From Paracoccus lutimaris (GTDB lineage Bacteria > Pseudomonadota > Alphaproteobacteria > Rhodobacterales > Rhodobacteraceae), in the NCBI RefSeq assembly GCF_003337565.1, contig NZ_QPJL01000019.1, positions 1 through 64,000 on the forward strand: 64,000 nucleotides of DNA, given 5' to 3'. Both the position numbers and the translations under genes were made by a program. How positions within the stretch are numbered: position 1 is the first letter of the stretch; each line of letters starts with the position of its first letter. Under the pieces are notes generated by a model. It was given only the letters and a program-made list of their open reading frames with translations. It did not search any database and was not told the DNA's origin. Below are positions 27,997 through 37,240 of the stretch, one piece after another.

Positions 27997-29106
27997 ATGC
28001 TTACCCCGCCTCGACGCAGCTTCCTGAAACTTGCCATGGCCGCCGGCCTTGTCCCGGCGATGGGCAGCCTTGCCCGCCCGGCCCTGGCCGCCGCCGAGGC
28101 GCGCGCCTTTGCCCCGCAGCCCGGCGACTGGCAGGGATATGAGACGGTGACCCGCGTCACCCTGCCCGCCGGTCAGGGTCCGGCGCAGGTCTGGCTGCCG
28201 GTGCCGTCGCTGGACACCGATTATCAGCGCAGCCTTGGCGATACGGTCGCGGGCAATGCCAGCCATGCCGAAATCATCACCGATCCGGCCAGCGGCGCGA
28301 AATACCTGCAGGCCAGCTTCGATGGCAGCGCCGCGCCGGAACTTGCGCTGACCAGCCGCTTCCAGACCCGCAACCGCACCATCGACTGGTCCAAACCCGG
28401 CAATGCGACCGAGGACACGGCCGTGCTGCAAGCGGCGCTGCGCCCCTCGGGCAACAAGCCGCTGGACGGCATCGTCGCCGAAACCGCTGCAAAAATCACC
28501 GCAGGCGCCAATAGCGATCTTGAAAAAGTCCGCGCGATCTATGCCTGGATCGTGGCGAACTGCCACCGCAACCTCGACACCGCCGGCTGCGGCACGGGCG
28601 ATGCCGTCGCCACCCTGGCCAGCGCCGGTGGCAAATGCGCCGACCTGAACGGGCTGTTCGTGGCCCTGTCGCGCGCCTCGGGCGTGCCTGCCCGCGACGT
28701 CTTCGGCATCCGCGTCGCGCCTTCGGCCTTTGGCTTCAAACAGCTTGGCGCCAAGAACGAGGTCATCACCGGCGCCCAGCATTGCCGGGCCGAGGTTTGG
28801 ATCGCCAGCCATGGCTGGGTGGCGATGGACCCGGCGGACGTGCTGAAAGTCATGCGCGCCGAATCTGATGCCTGGATCAAGGACCCGAATGACCCGCTGG
28901 TCACCCAGGTCAATGCGGCGCTGTTTGGCAATTGGGAAGGCAACTGGGTCGGCTACAACAGCGCCGAGGATCTGGCGCTGGCCGGTAGCGACCGCCGCCT
29001 GCCCTTCCTGATGTATCCGCAGGCAACCGTGAACGGTCAGGCGCTGGACGAACTGGACGCGAAAACTTTTGGCTACGAAATCACCGCCCAGGCCATTCCG
29101 GCCTGA
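27997..29106 (+). CDS. Tat-exported transglutaminase-like protein
   Basis: A 369-residue protein with a Tat-type signal (PPRRSFLKLAMAAGL; about 1-33). A transglutaminase/protease-like core has the triad in GGKCADLNGLFVALSRASGVPAR (Cys), QHCRAEVW (His) and VAMDPADV (Asp). Such proteins can be peptidases or amidases as well as transglutaminases; substrate unknown. AAAGGA stands before the ATG. Followed by a 10-bp-stem hairpin. Confidence 0.82.
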   Translation: MLTPPRRSFLKLAMAAGLVPAMGSLARPALAAAEARAFAPQPGDWQGYETVTRVTLPAGQGPAQVWLPVPSLDTDYQRSLGDTVAGNASHAEIITDPASGAKYLQASFDGSAAPELALTSRFQTRNRTIDWSKPGNATEDTAVLQAALRPSGNKPLDGIVAETAAKITAGANSDLEKVRAIYAWIVANCHRNLDTAGCGTGDAVATLASAGGKCADLNGLFVALSRASGVPARDVFGIRVAPSAFGFKQLGAKNEVITGAQHCRAEVWIASHGWVAMDPADVLKVMRAESDAWIKDPNDPLVTQVNAALFGNWEGNWVGYNSAEDLALAGSDRRLPFLMYPQATVNGQALDELDAKTFGYEITAQAIPA

Positions 29107-29116
29107 TCCGCATCCC

Positions 29117-29144
29117 GGCGCCGCACGGCCTTCTGTGCGGCGCC
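29117..29144 (+). terminator. hairpin after the transglutaminase-like gene
   Basis: A perfect 10-bp inverted repeat, 29117-29126 against 29135-29144, with an eight-base loop, 10 bases after the stop codon. A pyrimidine-rich stretch follows rather than a clean T-run. Confidence 0.65.
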
Positions 29145-29149
29145 CCTGC

Positions 29150-29175
29150 TTCTTTCATGTTCAAATATCCATGCG
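29150..29175 (+). repeat. intergenic motif copy 2 (CAAATATCCATGC)
   Basis: A TTCTTTCATGTTCAAATATCCATGC segment closely matching 24049-24072; the CAAATATCCATGC core is identical. It follows the hairpin at 29117-29144. Confidence 0.5.
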
Positions 29176-29279
29176 GCCGGGCCAAAAGCGTGCCCGGAAC
29201 CGGTCATGAAACCCGCTGCGAACTTGCCCTGCGCGCCCCGCGGTCGTAGAAGCGAAGCGACCCCCGAATGAGGCCGCCC

Positions 29280-30803
29280 ATGACCCACCCGAAGCCAGTC
29301 GTCCTTTGCATCCTCGACGGATGGGGCATTTCCGACCGTCCCGAACAAAGCGCCCCTGCCCAGGCGAAGACGCCGAATTTCGACCGGCTGATGCGCGACT
29401 GCCCGAATGCGACGCTGGTGACCTTTGGCCCCGATGTCGGCCTGCCCAAGGGCCAGATGGGCAATTCCGAGGTCGGCCACACCAATATCGGCGCCGGCCG
29501 CGTCGTCGCCATGGATCTGGGCCAGATCGACCTCGCCATCGAGGATGGCAGTTTTTACGGCAATGCCGGGCTGGGCGACTTCATCCGCAAGCTCAAGGCC
29601 ACCGGGGGCACGGCGCATCTGATGGGCGTCGTCTCGGACGGGGGCGTGCATGGCCATGTCCAGCATGTCGTCGCCGCCGCCCGCGCCATTGCCGACAAGG
29701 GCGTGCCGGTCGTCCTGCATGCCATCACCGATGGCCGCGACGTGCCGCCGAAATCGGCGCTGGGATTCATCACCGAGCTGCGCGGCGACCTGCCCGCCAG
29801 CGTCGAAATCGGCACCGTCATCGGCCGCTATTACGCCATGGACCGCGACAACCGCTGGGAACGCGTCAGCCGCGCCTATGCCGCCATGGTCGGGGCCCAG
29901 GGCCTGCCCGCCCCCGATGCCGCCAACGCCGTGACCGAGGCCTATCAGCGCGACGAGACCGACGAATTCATCCAGCCCACGGTGATCGCAGGCTATCAGG
30001 GCGCGAAAGACGGCGACGGCTTTTTCTGCCTGAACTTCCGCGCCGACCGCGCCCGCGAAATCCTTGCCGCCATCGGCCAGCCCGATTTCGACGCCTTCGA
30101 CACCGGCGCGCGCCCGAACTGGGCGGCGCTGCTGGGCATGGTCGACTACTCGGCCAGGCATGACGAATACATGACCGCCGCCTATCCCAAGCGGCAGGTG
30201 GTGAACACGCTGGGCGCATGGGTCGCCGCCAAAGGCCTGCGCCAGTTCCGGCTGGCCGAGACCGAAAAATACCCCCATGTCACCTTCTTCCTGAACGGCG
30301 GCAAAGAGGCGCCCGAGCCGGGCGAGGACCGCTTCATGCCCGCCAGCCCCAAGGTCGCGACCTATGACCTTGCGCCGGAAATGTCCGCGCCCGAGGTCAG
30401 CGCCAAGCTGGTCGAGGCGATCGAGGGCGGCTACGACCTGGTCGTCGTCAATTTCGCCAACCCGGACATGGTCGGCCATACCGGCAGCCTGCCCGCCGCC
30501 ATCCGCGCCTGCGAGGCGGTGGACAAGGGGCTGGGGATGATGCTGGCGGCGCTGGAAAAGACCGGGGGCGCGGCGGTGGTCATCGCCGACCACGGCAATT
30601 GCGAAACCATGATCGACCCGGAAACCGGCGGCCCGCATACCGCCCATACGACCAACCCGGTCCCGGTCATCGTCTTTGGCGGCCCGGCGGGCGCTACTGT
30701 GCGCAAGGGCCGGCTGGCCGATGTCGCGCCGACGGTTCTGGACCTGATGGGTCTGGACCTGCCGCCCGAGATGACCGGCACTTCGCTGATCGGGCGCGCA
30801 TGA
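29280..30803 (+). CDS. gpmI: GpmI, cofactor-independent phosphoglycerate mutase
   Basis: A 507-residue alkaline-phosphatase-superfamily enzyme interconverting 3- and 2-phosphoglycerate. Metal and nucleophile motifs are visible: ILDGWG near the start, the nucleophile Ser63 in GQMGNSEVGHTN, SDGGVHGH, FRADRAREI, NPDMVGHTG and ADHGNCE. It heads a chain of coupled genes; its stop overlaps the next ATG by 4 bp. The ATG at 29280 agrees with the usual family N-terminus. Confidence 0.96.
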   Translation: MTHPKPVVLCILDGWGISDRPEQSAPAQAKTPNFDRLMRDCPNATLVTFGPDVGLPKGQMGNSEVGHTNIGAGRVVAMDLGQIDLAIEDGSFYGNAGLGDFIRKLKATGGTAHLMGVVSDGGVHGHVQHVVAAARAIADKGVPVVLHAITDGRDVPPKSALGFITELRGDLPASVEIGTVIGRYYAMDRDNRWERVSRAYAAMVGAQGLPAPDAANAVTEAYQRDETDEFIQPTVIAGYQGAKDGDGFFCLNFRADRAREILAAIGQPDFDAFDTGARPNWAALLGMVDYSARHDEYMTAAYPKRQVVNTLGAWVAAKGLRQFRLAETEKYPHVTFFLNGGKEAPEPGEDRFMPASPKVATYDLAPEMSAPEVSAKLVEAIEGGYDLVVVNFANPDMVGHTGSLPAAIRACEAVDKGLGMMLAALEKTGGAAVVIADHGNCETMIDPETGGPHTAHTTNPVPVIVFGGPAGATVRKGRLADVAPTVLDLMGLDLPPEMTGTSLIGRA

Positions 30804-32053
30804 GACCCAGACTGCTCTTGCCGATGCTGGCGGCCTTTGGCATCGCCTCGATGGCCCCGGCCCAGCCCGCGACCTCGGCACAGGAGAACGCCCAGTTGAG
30901 CCAGGCCGCGCAAGAGGCCGCCGAGGCCGCCGAGATGATGCGCGGCGCCATCGGCCAGCTGGATCAGGCCCTGACCGAAGACGATCAGGTCGTGGCGCTG
31001 ACCCGGATGATCCGCGCCTATGAACAGGGCCTGTCGGCGCTGCGCGATGGCTTGCGCCGCGCCGGTATCCGCGAACAGGAAATCCGCGCCGATTTCGACG
31101 CCCGCCGCGAAAGGCTGGGCCGGGTGCTGGGGGTGATGACCTCGATGCAGCGCTCGCCGGAAACCATGCTGCTTCTGCACCCCTCCGGCCCCGAATCCTC
31201 GGCCCGCGCCGGGATGATCCTGTCATCCGTGGCGCCGGGGCTTGAGGCCGAGGCCCGCGACATGCAGAAAAAGCTTGAGGAAATCCGCACCGTCCGCGCC
31301 ATTCAGCTGAGCGCCGCCAATACGCTGGCCCAGGGTCTGGGCGAGGTGCAGGAGGCGCGCCGGCTGCTGGCCTCGGCGGTCACCGACCGCTCCAGCCTGC
31401 CAGTGCGTTTCGGGCAGGACCCGCAGGAGCTGACGGCGCTGGTGCAATCGGCCGACACGCTGGAATCCTTTGCCTCGGGCATCGTCGGCATGGAACAGGA
31501 TGTCGGCCCGCCCATGGCCGATTTCGAGGGCGCTCAGGGCAGCCTGCCCCTGCCGGTCATGGGCACGGTGCTGCGCCGCTATAACGAGGCCGACGCCTCG
31601 GGCACGCGCCGGCCCGGTCAGGTCATCGCCACCGGGCCGGCGGCGCTGGTCACCACGCCCTGGCCCGCGACCATCCGCTATCGCGGTCCGCTTCTGGATT
31701 ACGGCAATGTGATGATCCTTGAACCCGCGCGCGGTTATCTCATGGTATTTGCCGGCATGGCGCAGGTCTTTGGCGAGACCGGCGATGTGCTGGCTGCGGG
31801 CGAGCCGGTGGGTCTGATGGGCGGAGAGGAACCCCCTGCGCAGGAATTCGGGGCCGAATTTGTGGCCAATGCGGCAACCGGGGGCGGTGCTGGACAGACA
31901 GAAACACTGTATGTTGAACTGCGCCGGGACAAGGAAACGCTGGACCCCGCCGAATGGTTCGTGATGAATCCGATCATCGGCGAGGTTTCTCACGACGCAA
32001 CTGGCCAGAACGCAAGCGGCCATAACCCTATCGGGCAGGACGAAACGGAATGA
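30800..32053 (+). CDS. EnvC-like murein hydrolase activator
   Basis: A 417-residue secreted protein. The signal peptide is about 1-22, a long coiled coil about 25-210 (rich in Ala, Glu, Gln, Leu), and a C-terminal LytM/peptidase M23-type domain (about 250-390) with degenerate metal ligands. Examples are the positions in RYRGPLLDYGNVMILEPARGYLMVFAG, where active enzymes have HxH. That fits EnvC proteins, which activate amidases rather than cleave peptidoglycan themselves. Coupled to gpmI and ctpA by 4-bp overlaps, a standard alphaproteobacterial arrangement. Confidence 0.85.
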   Translation: MRPRLLLPMLAAFGIASMAPAQPATSAQENAQLSQAAQEAAEAAEMMRGAIGQLDQALTEDDQVVALTRMIRAYEQGLSALRDGLRRAGIREQEIRADFDARRERLGRVLGVMTSMQRSPETMLLLHPSGPESSARAGMILSSVAPGLEAEARDMQKKLEEIRTVRAIQLSAANTLAQGLGEVQEARRLLASAVTDRSSLPVRFGQDPQELTALVQSADTLESFASGIVGMEQDVGPPMADFEGAQGSLPLPVMGTVLRRYNEADASGTRRPGQVIATGPAALVTTPWPATIRYRGPLLDYGNVMILEPARGYLMVFAGMAQVFGETGDVLAAGEPVGLMGGEEPPAQEFGAEFVANAATGGGAGQTETLYVELRRDKETLDPAEWFVMNPIIGEVSHDATGQNASGHNPIGQDETE

Positions 32054-33459
32054 AACACTATCTTCTGGCAGGGGCGATCGGCACGCTTGCGGGCATCACC
32101 GTCGCCACGCAATTCGCCGGCCCGCTGGTCGCGCAGGAATCGGGCAAGAACGCCTCGGTCTATGAACAGCTCGACCTGTTCGGCAATGTATTCGAGCGCG
32201 TGCGCAGCGATTACGTCGAACAGGCCGACGACAAGAAGCTGATCGAGGCCGCGATCAACGGCATGCTGACCTCGCTTGATCCGCACAGCTCGTTCCTGTC
32301 GGCCAAGGATTACGAGGACATGCAGACCCAGACCCGGGGCAGCTTTGGCGGCCTTGGCATCGAGGTCGGGCAGGAAGACGGGCTTGTGAAGGTCATCTCG
32401 CCCATCGACGACACCCCCGCCGCCGAAGCCGGCGTGCAGGCGGGCGATTTCATCACCCATGTGAACGGCGAATCGCTGATGGGGCTGGGGCTGGACGAGG
32501 CGGTCGAAAAGATGCGCGGGCCGGTCGGATCGGAAATCAAGATCACCATCCTGCGTCAGGGCGAGAATGAGCCGTTCGACCTGACCATCGTGCGCGACAC
32601 CATCAAGCTGACCGTGGTCAAGACCCGCATCGAAGGCCATGCCGTCGTCCTGCGCGTCACCACCTTCAACGACGAGACCATGGACACGCTGCGCGCCGAG
32701 ATGACCAAGGCGATCAAGGACGCGGGTGGCATCGACAAGGTCACGGGCTTTGTCCTTGACCTCCGGAACAACCCGGGCGGGTTGCTCAATCAGGCCATCG
32801 ACGTCTCGGACGCCTTCCTCGACAAGGGCGAGATCGTCTCGACCCGCGGCCGCAAGCCCGAGGAAAGCGAGCGCTGGAACGCCAAGGTCGGCGATCTGGC
32901 CGAGGGCAAGCCGATGGTCGTGCTGATCAATGGCGGTTCGGCCAGCGCCTCGGAAATCGTGACCGGCGCCCTGCAGGACCATCGCCGCGCCATCGTCGTG
33001 GGCACCAAGTCCTTTGGCAAGGGTTCGGTCCAGACGGTGATGCCGGTCACCGCCGACAGCGCCATCCGCCTGACCACGGCGCGCTATTACACGCCCTCGG
33101 GCCGCTCGATCCAGTCCTTGGGCATCCAGCCCGACATCATCGTCGAGCAGCCCGCCCGCAAACCCGAGGATGAGGCCGAGGCCGACAAGCCCAAGACCGA
33201 TTCGAAGTTCCTCAGCTCTGAGGCGGATCTGCGCGGCGCGCTGAACAACGATTCGATCAGCGAGGAAGAGCGCAAGCAGATCGAGAGCGAGGCCAAGGAG
33301 GTCGAGGCCACCGCCAAGCTGCGCGAAGAGGACTATCAGCTCGCCTATGCGGTCGATATCCTCAAGGGCTTAGCGGCGATGGATTACAGCGCCGACAAGG
33401 TGACGGCGAATGTGAAGCCCGCCAATACCGGCGCAGATTCGGGAACCAAGACCGAATGA
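32050..33459 (+). CDS. ctpA: CtpA, S41-family C-terminal processing peptidase
   Basis: A 469-residue periplasmic serine protease. The N-terminal signal is about 1-28, the PDZ domain about 85-170 ([12 protein letters not shown]), and the S41 catalytic domain has nucleophile Ser in [11 protein letters not shown] (residues 295-303) and the Lys in [11 protein letters not shown] about 25 residues on. A charged, Glu/Lys-rich C-terminal region (about 375-440) follows. It processes or degrades envelope proteins. Overlaps envC and rppH genes by 4 bp. Confidence 0.93.
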   Translation: MKHYLLAGAIGTLAGITVATQFAGPLVAQESGKNASVYEQLDLFGNVFERVRSDYVEQADDKKLIEAAINGMLTSLDPHSSFLSAKDYEDMQTQTRGSFGGLGIEVGQEDGLVKVISPIDDTPAAEAGVQAGDFITHVNGESLMGLGLDEAVEKMRGPVGSEIKITILRQGENEPFDLTIVRDTIKLTVVKTRIEGHAVVLRVTTFNDETMDTLRAEMTKAIKDAGGIDKVTGFVLDLRNNPGGLLNQAIDVSDAFLDKGEIVSTRGRKPEESERWNAKVGDLAEGKPMVVLINGGSASASEIVTGALQDHRRAIVVGTKSFGKGSVQTVMPVTADSAIRLTTARYYTPSGRSIQSLGIQPDIIVEQPARKPEDEAEADKPKTDSKFLSSEADLRGALNNDSISEEERKQIESEAKEVEATAKLREEDYQLAYAVDILKGLAAMDYSADKVTANVKPANTGADSGTKTE

Positions 33460-33947
33460 GCGACAAGGTTCTGGGTCCCTCGGGCCTGCCCTATCGCATG
33501 GGCGCGGGCGTGGTGCTGATCAACCCCGACGGGCTGATCTTTGCCGGCCAGCGCATCGACAACCCCGGTCCCGCCTGGCAGATGCCGCAAGGCGGGATCG
33601 ACAAGGGCGAAACCCCGCGCGAGGCCGCCCTGCGCGAGCTGACCGAGGAAACCGGGGTTTCCGCCGATCTGGTCGAGGTCATGGCCGAAACGCCGGACTG
33701 GATCACCTATGAGCTGCCGCCCGAGATCCTTGGCAAGATCTGGAAGGGCAAATATGGCGGCCAGAAGCAGAAATGGTTCGCCATGCGCTTTCTGGGGCCG
33801 GACAGCGCCGTGCAGATCGAAACCGAGCACCCGGAATTCGAGCGCTGGCAATGGATGCGCGCCGCCGATCTGATCGATAACATCGTGCCCTTCAAGCGGG
33901 CGCTTTACGTGCAGGTCTTCAACGACTTCCGCGCCATCCTGCGCTGA
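33456..33947 (+). CDS. rppH: RppH, RNA pyrophosphohydrolase
   Basis: A 163-residue Nudix hydrolase. The Nudix box [23 protein letters not shown] spans about residues 46-68 with all the key Glu residues. It is preceded by the WQMPQ sequence typical of RppH and the plant/bacterial Ap4A hydrolase group. It removes pyrophosphate from 5'-triphosphate mRNA, starting decay, or cleaves diadenosine polyphosphates. Last gene of the gpmI-envC-ctpA-rppH chain, convergent with the TetR gene. Confidence 0.92.
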   Translation: MSDKVLGPSGLPYRMGAGVVLINPDGLIFAGQRIDNPGPAWQMPQGGIDKGETPREAALRELTEETGVSADLVEVMAETPDWITYELPPEILGKIWKGKYGGQKQKWFAMRFLGPDSAVQIETEHPEFERWQWMRAADLIDNIVPFKRALYVQVFNDFRAILR

Positions 33948-33977
33948 TCGCAGCCGGCCGGCCCCGACCCCGCTTGC

Positions 33978-34604
33978 CTAGCCTTGGCCGGCCAGCAGCC
34001 GCTGGAACTCGGCCAGCGTGGCCCGCCCCTCGGCCTCGGGCAGCGTGATCGCGTGGCGCACCGCCGCGCCGATCAGCGCGATCAGCAAGCCCGCGCGCAA
34101 CCCCGCCTCTCCGGCTGATTCCCCCACCCGCAGCAGCGCCTCGGCCAGTTGCGCCGAAAGCCCGGCGCAATCCTGCGCATCCAGCGCCTGCAAGATCGGA
34201 TCGGCCTGCGTCGCCTGCCAGATCGCCTGCGTCACCGGACGCTCCTGATAGATGCCATAGAAGCCTTGCGCGAGCTGCCCAAGCACCTCGGGCAGGTCGG
34301 CGGGCTGGTGAAACCCCTGCAATATCCCCGCCACACAGGCCTGACCCTGCGCATTGTAACGCTCGGCCAGGGTGCCGATGATCGCGGTCTTGTCGGGAAA
34401 ATATTGGTAAAGCGAGCCGAATGGCACGCCCGTGCGCTCGACGATATCGCTCATCTTGAAGCCATCACTGCCCTTTTCCAGCAGCAGTTCCTCGGCGCAG
34501 GTCAGGATCCTCTCGAACCGCTCGCGGCTGCGCTTTTGCACCGGGACCAGCCGGGCCATGCCGGAAATGACCCCTGCCTCAGTCGCGTCCCCTGCCTGTG
34601 TCAT
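33978..34604 (-). CDS. TetR-family repressor
   Basis: A 208-residue TetR protein. The N-terminal helix-turn-helix is about 25-75 (MSDIVERTGVPFGSLYQYFPDKTAIIGTLAERY), with a helical C-terminal ligand domain. The gene is divergent from an NmrA-like oxidoreductase gene, and the 92-bp gap carries an inverted repeat overlapping a good minus-strand promoter. It probably represses both genes and itself. The ligand is unknown. Confidence 0.9.
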   Translation of the reverse strand: MTQAGDATEAGVISGMARLVPVQKRSRERFERILTCAEELLLEKGSDGFKMSDIVERTGVPFGSLYQYFPDKTAIIGTLAERYNAQGQACVAGILQGFHQPADLPEVLGQLAQGFYGIYQERPVTQAIWQATQADPILQALDAQDCAGLSAQLAEALLRVGESAGEAGLRAGLLIALIGAAVRHAITLPEAEGRATLAEFQRLLAGQG

Positions 34605-34636
34605 ATGCCCCGCCCCCTGCAAATCGCTTGACTCAC

Positions 34637-34665
34637 AGAATACGAGAGTTTATCGCTTTGTCAAA
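34637..34665 (-). promoter_or_regulatory. sigma-70 type promoter of the tetR gene
   Basis: On the minus strand a perfect -35 TTGACA (34660-34665) is followed after 16 bases by TATTCT (34637-34642), giving transcription start near 34630, about 26 bases before the tetR ATG. It lies inside the operator region. Confidence 0.55.
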
Positions 34666-34680
34666 TACGAGTAACTCTCG
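34643..34680. promoter_or_regulatory. candidate TetR operator, inverted repeat
   Basis: CGAGAGTT (34643-34650) and AACTCTCG (34673-34680) form a perfect eight-base inverted repeat around the divergent promoters. A second TACGAG copy lies at 34666-34671. Autoregulation through such sites is common for divergent TetR pairs; the wide 22-bp spacer suggests two dimers or a looped arrangement. Confidence 0.5.
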
Positions 34681-34696
34681 CATTATGGAGGAGACG

Positions 34697-35515
34697 ATGC
34701 GTGACACAATTCTGATCATCGGCGGCAATGGCAAAACCGGCGGGCGCGTGCAGGCCCGGCTGGCGGCGCGGGGACTGGCGACGCGGGCTGTCTCGCGCAG
34801 CGCCGAAACCCCCTTCGACTGGGAACGGCCCGAGACATGGCCGGGCGCATTGGCGGGGGTCAGCCGCGCCTATGTCACCTATCAGCCCGATCTGGCGGTC
34901 GACGGCGCGGACGAGGCGATTGCCCGGCTGGCACGGCTGGGCCGCGAGGCGGGCTTGCAGCAGATGGTGCTGCTGTCGGGCCGGGGCGAGCCCGGCGCCC
35001 AGCGGGCCGAGGCCGCGTTGCGCGAATCCGGCCTGAACTGGAACGTGGTTCGTGCCAGCTGGTTCAATCAGAACTTCTCGGAAGGCTATCTGCTGGGCGC
35101 CATCCAGTCGGGCGAACTGGCCCTGCCCGCCGGTGATGTGCCCGAACCCTTTACCGATGCGGGTGACATCGCCGATGTGGCGGTGGCAGCGCTGACCGAT
35201 CCGCGCCATCTGAACCGGCTTTACGAGGTCACCGGCCCCCGCGCGCTCAGCTTTGCCGAGGCCGTCGCGGCCATCGCCGGGGCCTCGGGGCGCGATATCC
35301 GCTATCGTCAGGTTCCGGCCGGCCATTTCGCCGCGGCGATGCAGGGTGACGTGCCGCAGCCCATCATCGACCTGCTCTTAGACCTGTTCACCGTGGTGCT
35401 GGACGGGCGCAACAGCACCCCGACCCATGGCGTGCAAGAGGCGCTTGGCCGCCCGCCCCGCGATTTCGCCGATTATGCCCGTGCCACGGCGGCGACGGGG
35501 GTCTGGGCCGGCTGA
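34697..35515 (+). CDS. NmrA-like NAD(P)-binding oxidoreductase
   Basis: A 272-residue atypical short-chain dehydrogenase. N-terminal Rossmann motif IIGGNGKTGGRVQARL (GxxGxxG), then a substrate domain without the classical YxxxK, as in NmrA/QOR2-type proteins. GGAGGA at 34688-34693 fixes the ATG. Controlled by the divergent TetR gene, so probably part of a response to a quinone, electrophile or similar compound; substrate not known. Confidence 0.82.
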   Translation: MRDTILIIGGNGKTGGRVQARLAARGLATRAVSRSAETPFDWERPETWPGALAGVSRAYVTYQPDLAVDGADEAIARLARLGREAGLQQMVLLSGRGEPGAQRAEAALRESGLNWNVVRASWFNQNFSEGYLLGAIQSGELALPAGDVPEPFTDAGDIADVAVAALTDPRHLNRLYEVTGPRALSFAEAVAAIAGASGRDIRYRQVPAGHFAAAMQGDVPQPIIDLLLDLFTVVLDGRNSTPTHGVQEALGRPPRDFADYARATAATGVWAG

Positions 35516-35603
35516 TCCGGCCGCGCATAAAGGGCGTCGGGACGACGGAAAACATCATGGACAGGCTCTGGCCAGGTCAAGACTGTTGACGCAGGGGAAG
35601 CTA

Positions 35604-35621
35604 CTGTCACAAACTCAAAAC
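35604..35621 (+). promoter_or_regulatory. possible Pho box upstream of alkaline phosphatase
   Basis: CTGTCACAAACTCAAAAC has a perfect first CTGTCA-type half and a weak second half at the 11-base repeat distance expected for PhoB. It lies 64 bases before the phosphatase ATG. The functional context is good but the second half is poor. Confidence 0.35.
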
Positions 35622-35684
35622 GCGATAATAACAAACATGTTACATTGCGCTGCGATGAAGCGCCTGATCAACCGGGAGCCTTCC

Positions 35685-37181
35685 ATGACATTCCGCATCA
35701 TCACCGCCACTCTGGTCGGTACATTCCTTGCCACCAGCGCCCTCGCCGAGGTCGCGGTCAGCCAGAAAGACAGCAAATGGTACACCGACGCGCAGGCACG
35801 CATCGATGAACTGGCCGCCGTCACCAACAACACCAACCGCGCCAAGAATGTGATCCTGTTCGTCGCCGACGGCAATGGCATCGGCTCGAACTATGCCACC
35901 CGGCTGTGGGTCGGACAGAAAAAGGGCGGGCTGGGCGACGACCATGTGCTGCCGCAGGAAGCCTTTCCGAACCTCGCCTTGGTGAAAACCTATACGACCA
36001 ACGGCCAGACGCCGGATTCCTCGCCCACCGCCAGCGCCATGAATACCGGCGTCAAATCCCGCAACGGCACCGTGAACCTTGACGATGCCGGCGACTATGA
36101 GGACTGCAACGCCGCCGCGAAAGCCGGGCTGACCACCTTCTCCGAAATCGTCACCGACATGGGCAAATCCGTGGGCATCGTCACCACCGCGCGCCTGACC
36201 CATGCCACGCCCGCCGCCGTCTATGCCAAATCCGCCCATCGCGACTGGGAGGATGACACCAAGCTGCCCGAGAAATGCGCCCAGAAGGACATCGCCGCGC
36301 AGATGGTCGATGCCGTCAATGCCGGCACGCTGGATTTCATCATGGGCGGCGGGCGCCAGCATTTCCTGCCCAACGGCATCACCGATGACGAGGGCGGCGA
36401 AGGCCGGCGCATGGACGACCGAAATCTGGTCGAGGAAATCAAGTCCAAGGGCTGGCAATATGTCTGGAACGACGAGACCGCCAAGGCCGCCGACCTGACC
36501 AAGCCGGTGCTGGGCATCTTCGAGGCCAGCCACATGAAATATGAGGCGGATCGCACCGGCGAGCCCTCGCTGGCCGAGATGACGGAAATGGCGATCAAGA
36601 ACCTGTCGGCCAACGACAAGGGCTATTATCTCGAGGTCGAGGCCGGCCGCGTCGATCACGCCAACCATGACGGCAACATGCACCGCACCGTGACCGATGG
36701 CGAAGCCTTTGCCGCCGCGATCGAGAAGGCCGCCTCGATGGTCGATCTGAACGAGACGCTGATCATCGTCACCGCCGACCACAGCCATGCCATCAACTTC
36801 AACGGCTATTGCGGGCGCGGCACCCCAATCACCGGCCTGTGCTACGAGGTGGACGACCACGGCATCGAACATACCGGCAAGCCCTCGGTGGCCCTGGACG
36901 GCAAGCCCTATACGGTCGCGGGCTATCTGAATGGCGCCGGCTCGATCCTGCATCAGGAAGAGGGCGCGAATGACTGGACCGGCTCGCGCCCGGACCTGAC
37001 GCAGGAACAGGCGACCGACCCCGACTACCTGCAACAGGCGCTGCTGCCGATGACCTCGGAAACCCATTCGGGCGAGGATGTCGCGGTGTTCTCGACCGGG
37101 CCGTGGGCGCATCTGTTCCGCGGCGTGATCGAGCAGAACGTGATCTTTCACGTGATGCTGCATGCCGTCACCGCCGAATAG
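35685..37181 (+). CDS. alkaline phosphatase, PhoA family
   Basis: A 498-residue periplasmic phosphomonoesterase. The signal peptide is about 1-20 (ending TSALAE-V). Metal-site Asp lies in ILFVADGNGI, the nucleophile Ser in TPDSSPTASAMNTG, a Glu/His set in EVEAGRVDHANHDGN, and His residues in IIVTADHSHA and SETHSGEDVAVFSTGPWAH. GGGAG stands before the ATG at 35685; upstream in-frame ATGs would put residues before the signal and are rejected. It supplies phosphate from organic esters. A weak Pho-box-like sequence lies upstream. Confidence 0.92.
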   Translation: MTFRIITATLVGTFLATSALAEVAVSQKDSKWYTDAQARIDELAAVTNNTNRAKNVILFVADGNGIGSNYATRLWVGQKKGGLGDDHVLPQEAFPNLALVKTYTTNGQTPDSSPTASAMNTGVKSRNGTVNLDDAGDYEDCNAAAKAGLTTFSEIVTDMGKSVGIVTTARLTHATPAAVYAKSAHRDWEDDTKLPEKCAQKDIAAQMVDAVNAGTLDFIMGGGRQHFLPNGITDDEGGEGRRMDDRNLVEEIKSKGWQYVWNDETAKAADLTKPVLGIFEASHMKYEADRTGEPSLAEMTEMAIKNLSANDKGYYLEVEAGRVDHANHDGNMHRTVTDGEAFAAAIEKAASMVDLNETLIIVTADHSHAINFNGYCGRGTPITGLCYEVDDHGIEHTGKPSVALDGKPYTVAGYLNGAGSILHQEEGANDWTGSRPDLTQEQATDPDYLQQALLPMTSETHSGEDVAVFSTGPWAHLFRGVIEQNVIFHVMLHAVTAE

Positions 37182-37240
37182 GTACTATTCTTGAAAAGTG
37201 GCAGGGCCAGCAATGGCCCGCCCCCATCAGGGAGGACAGG

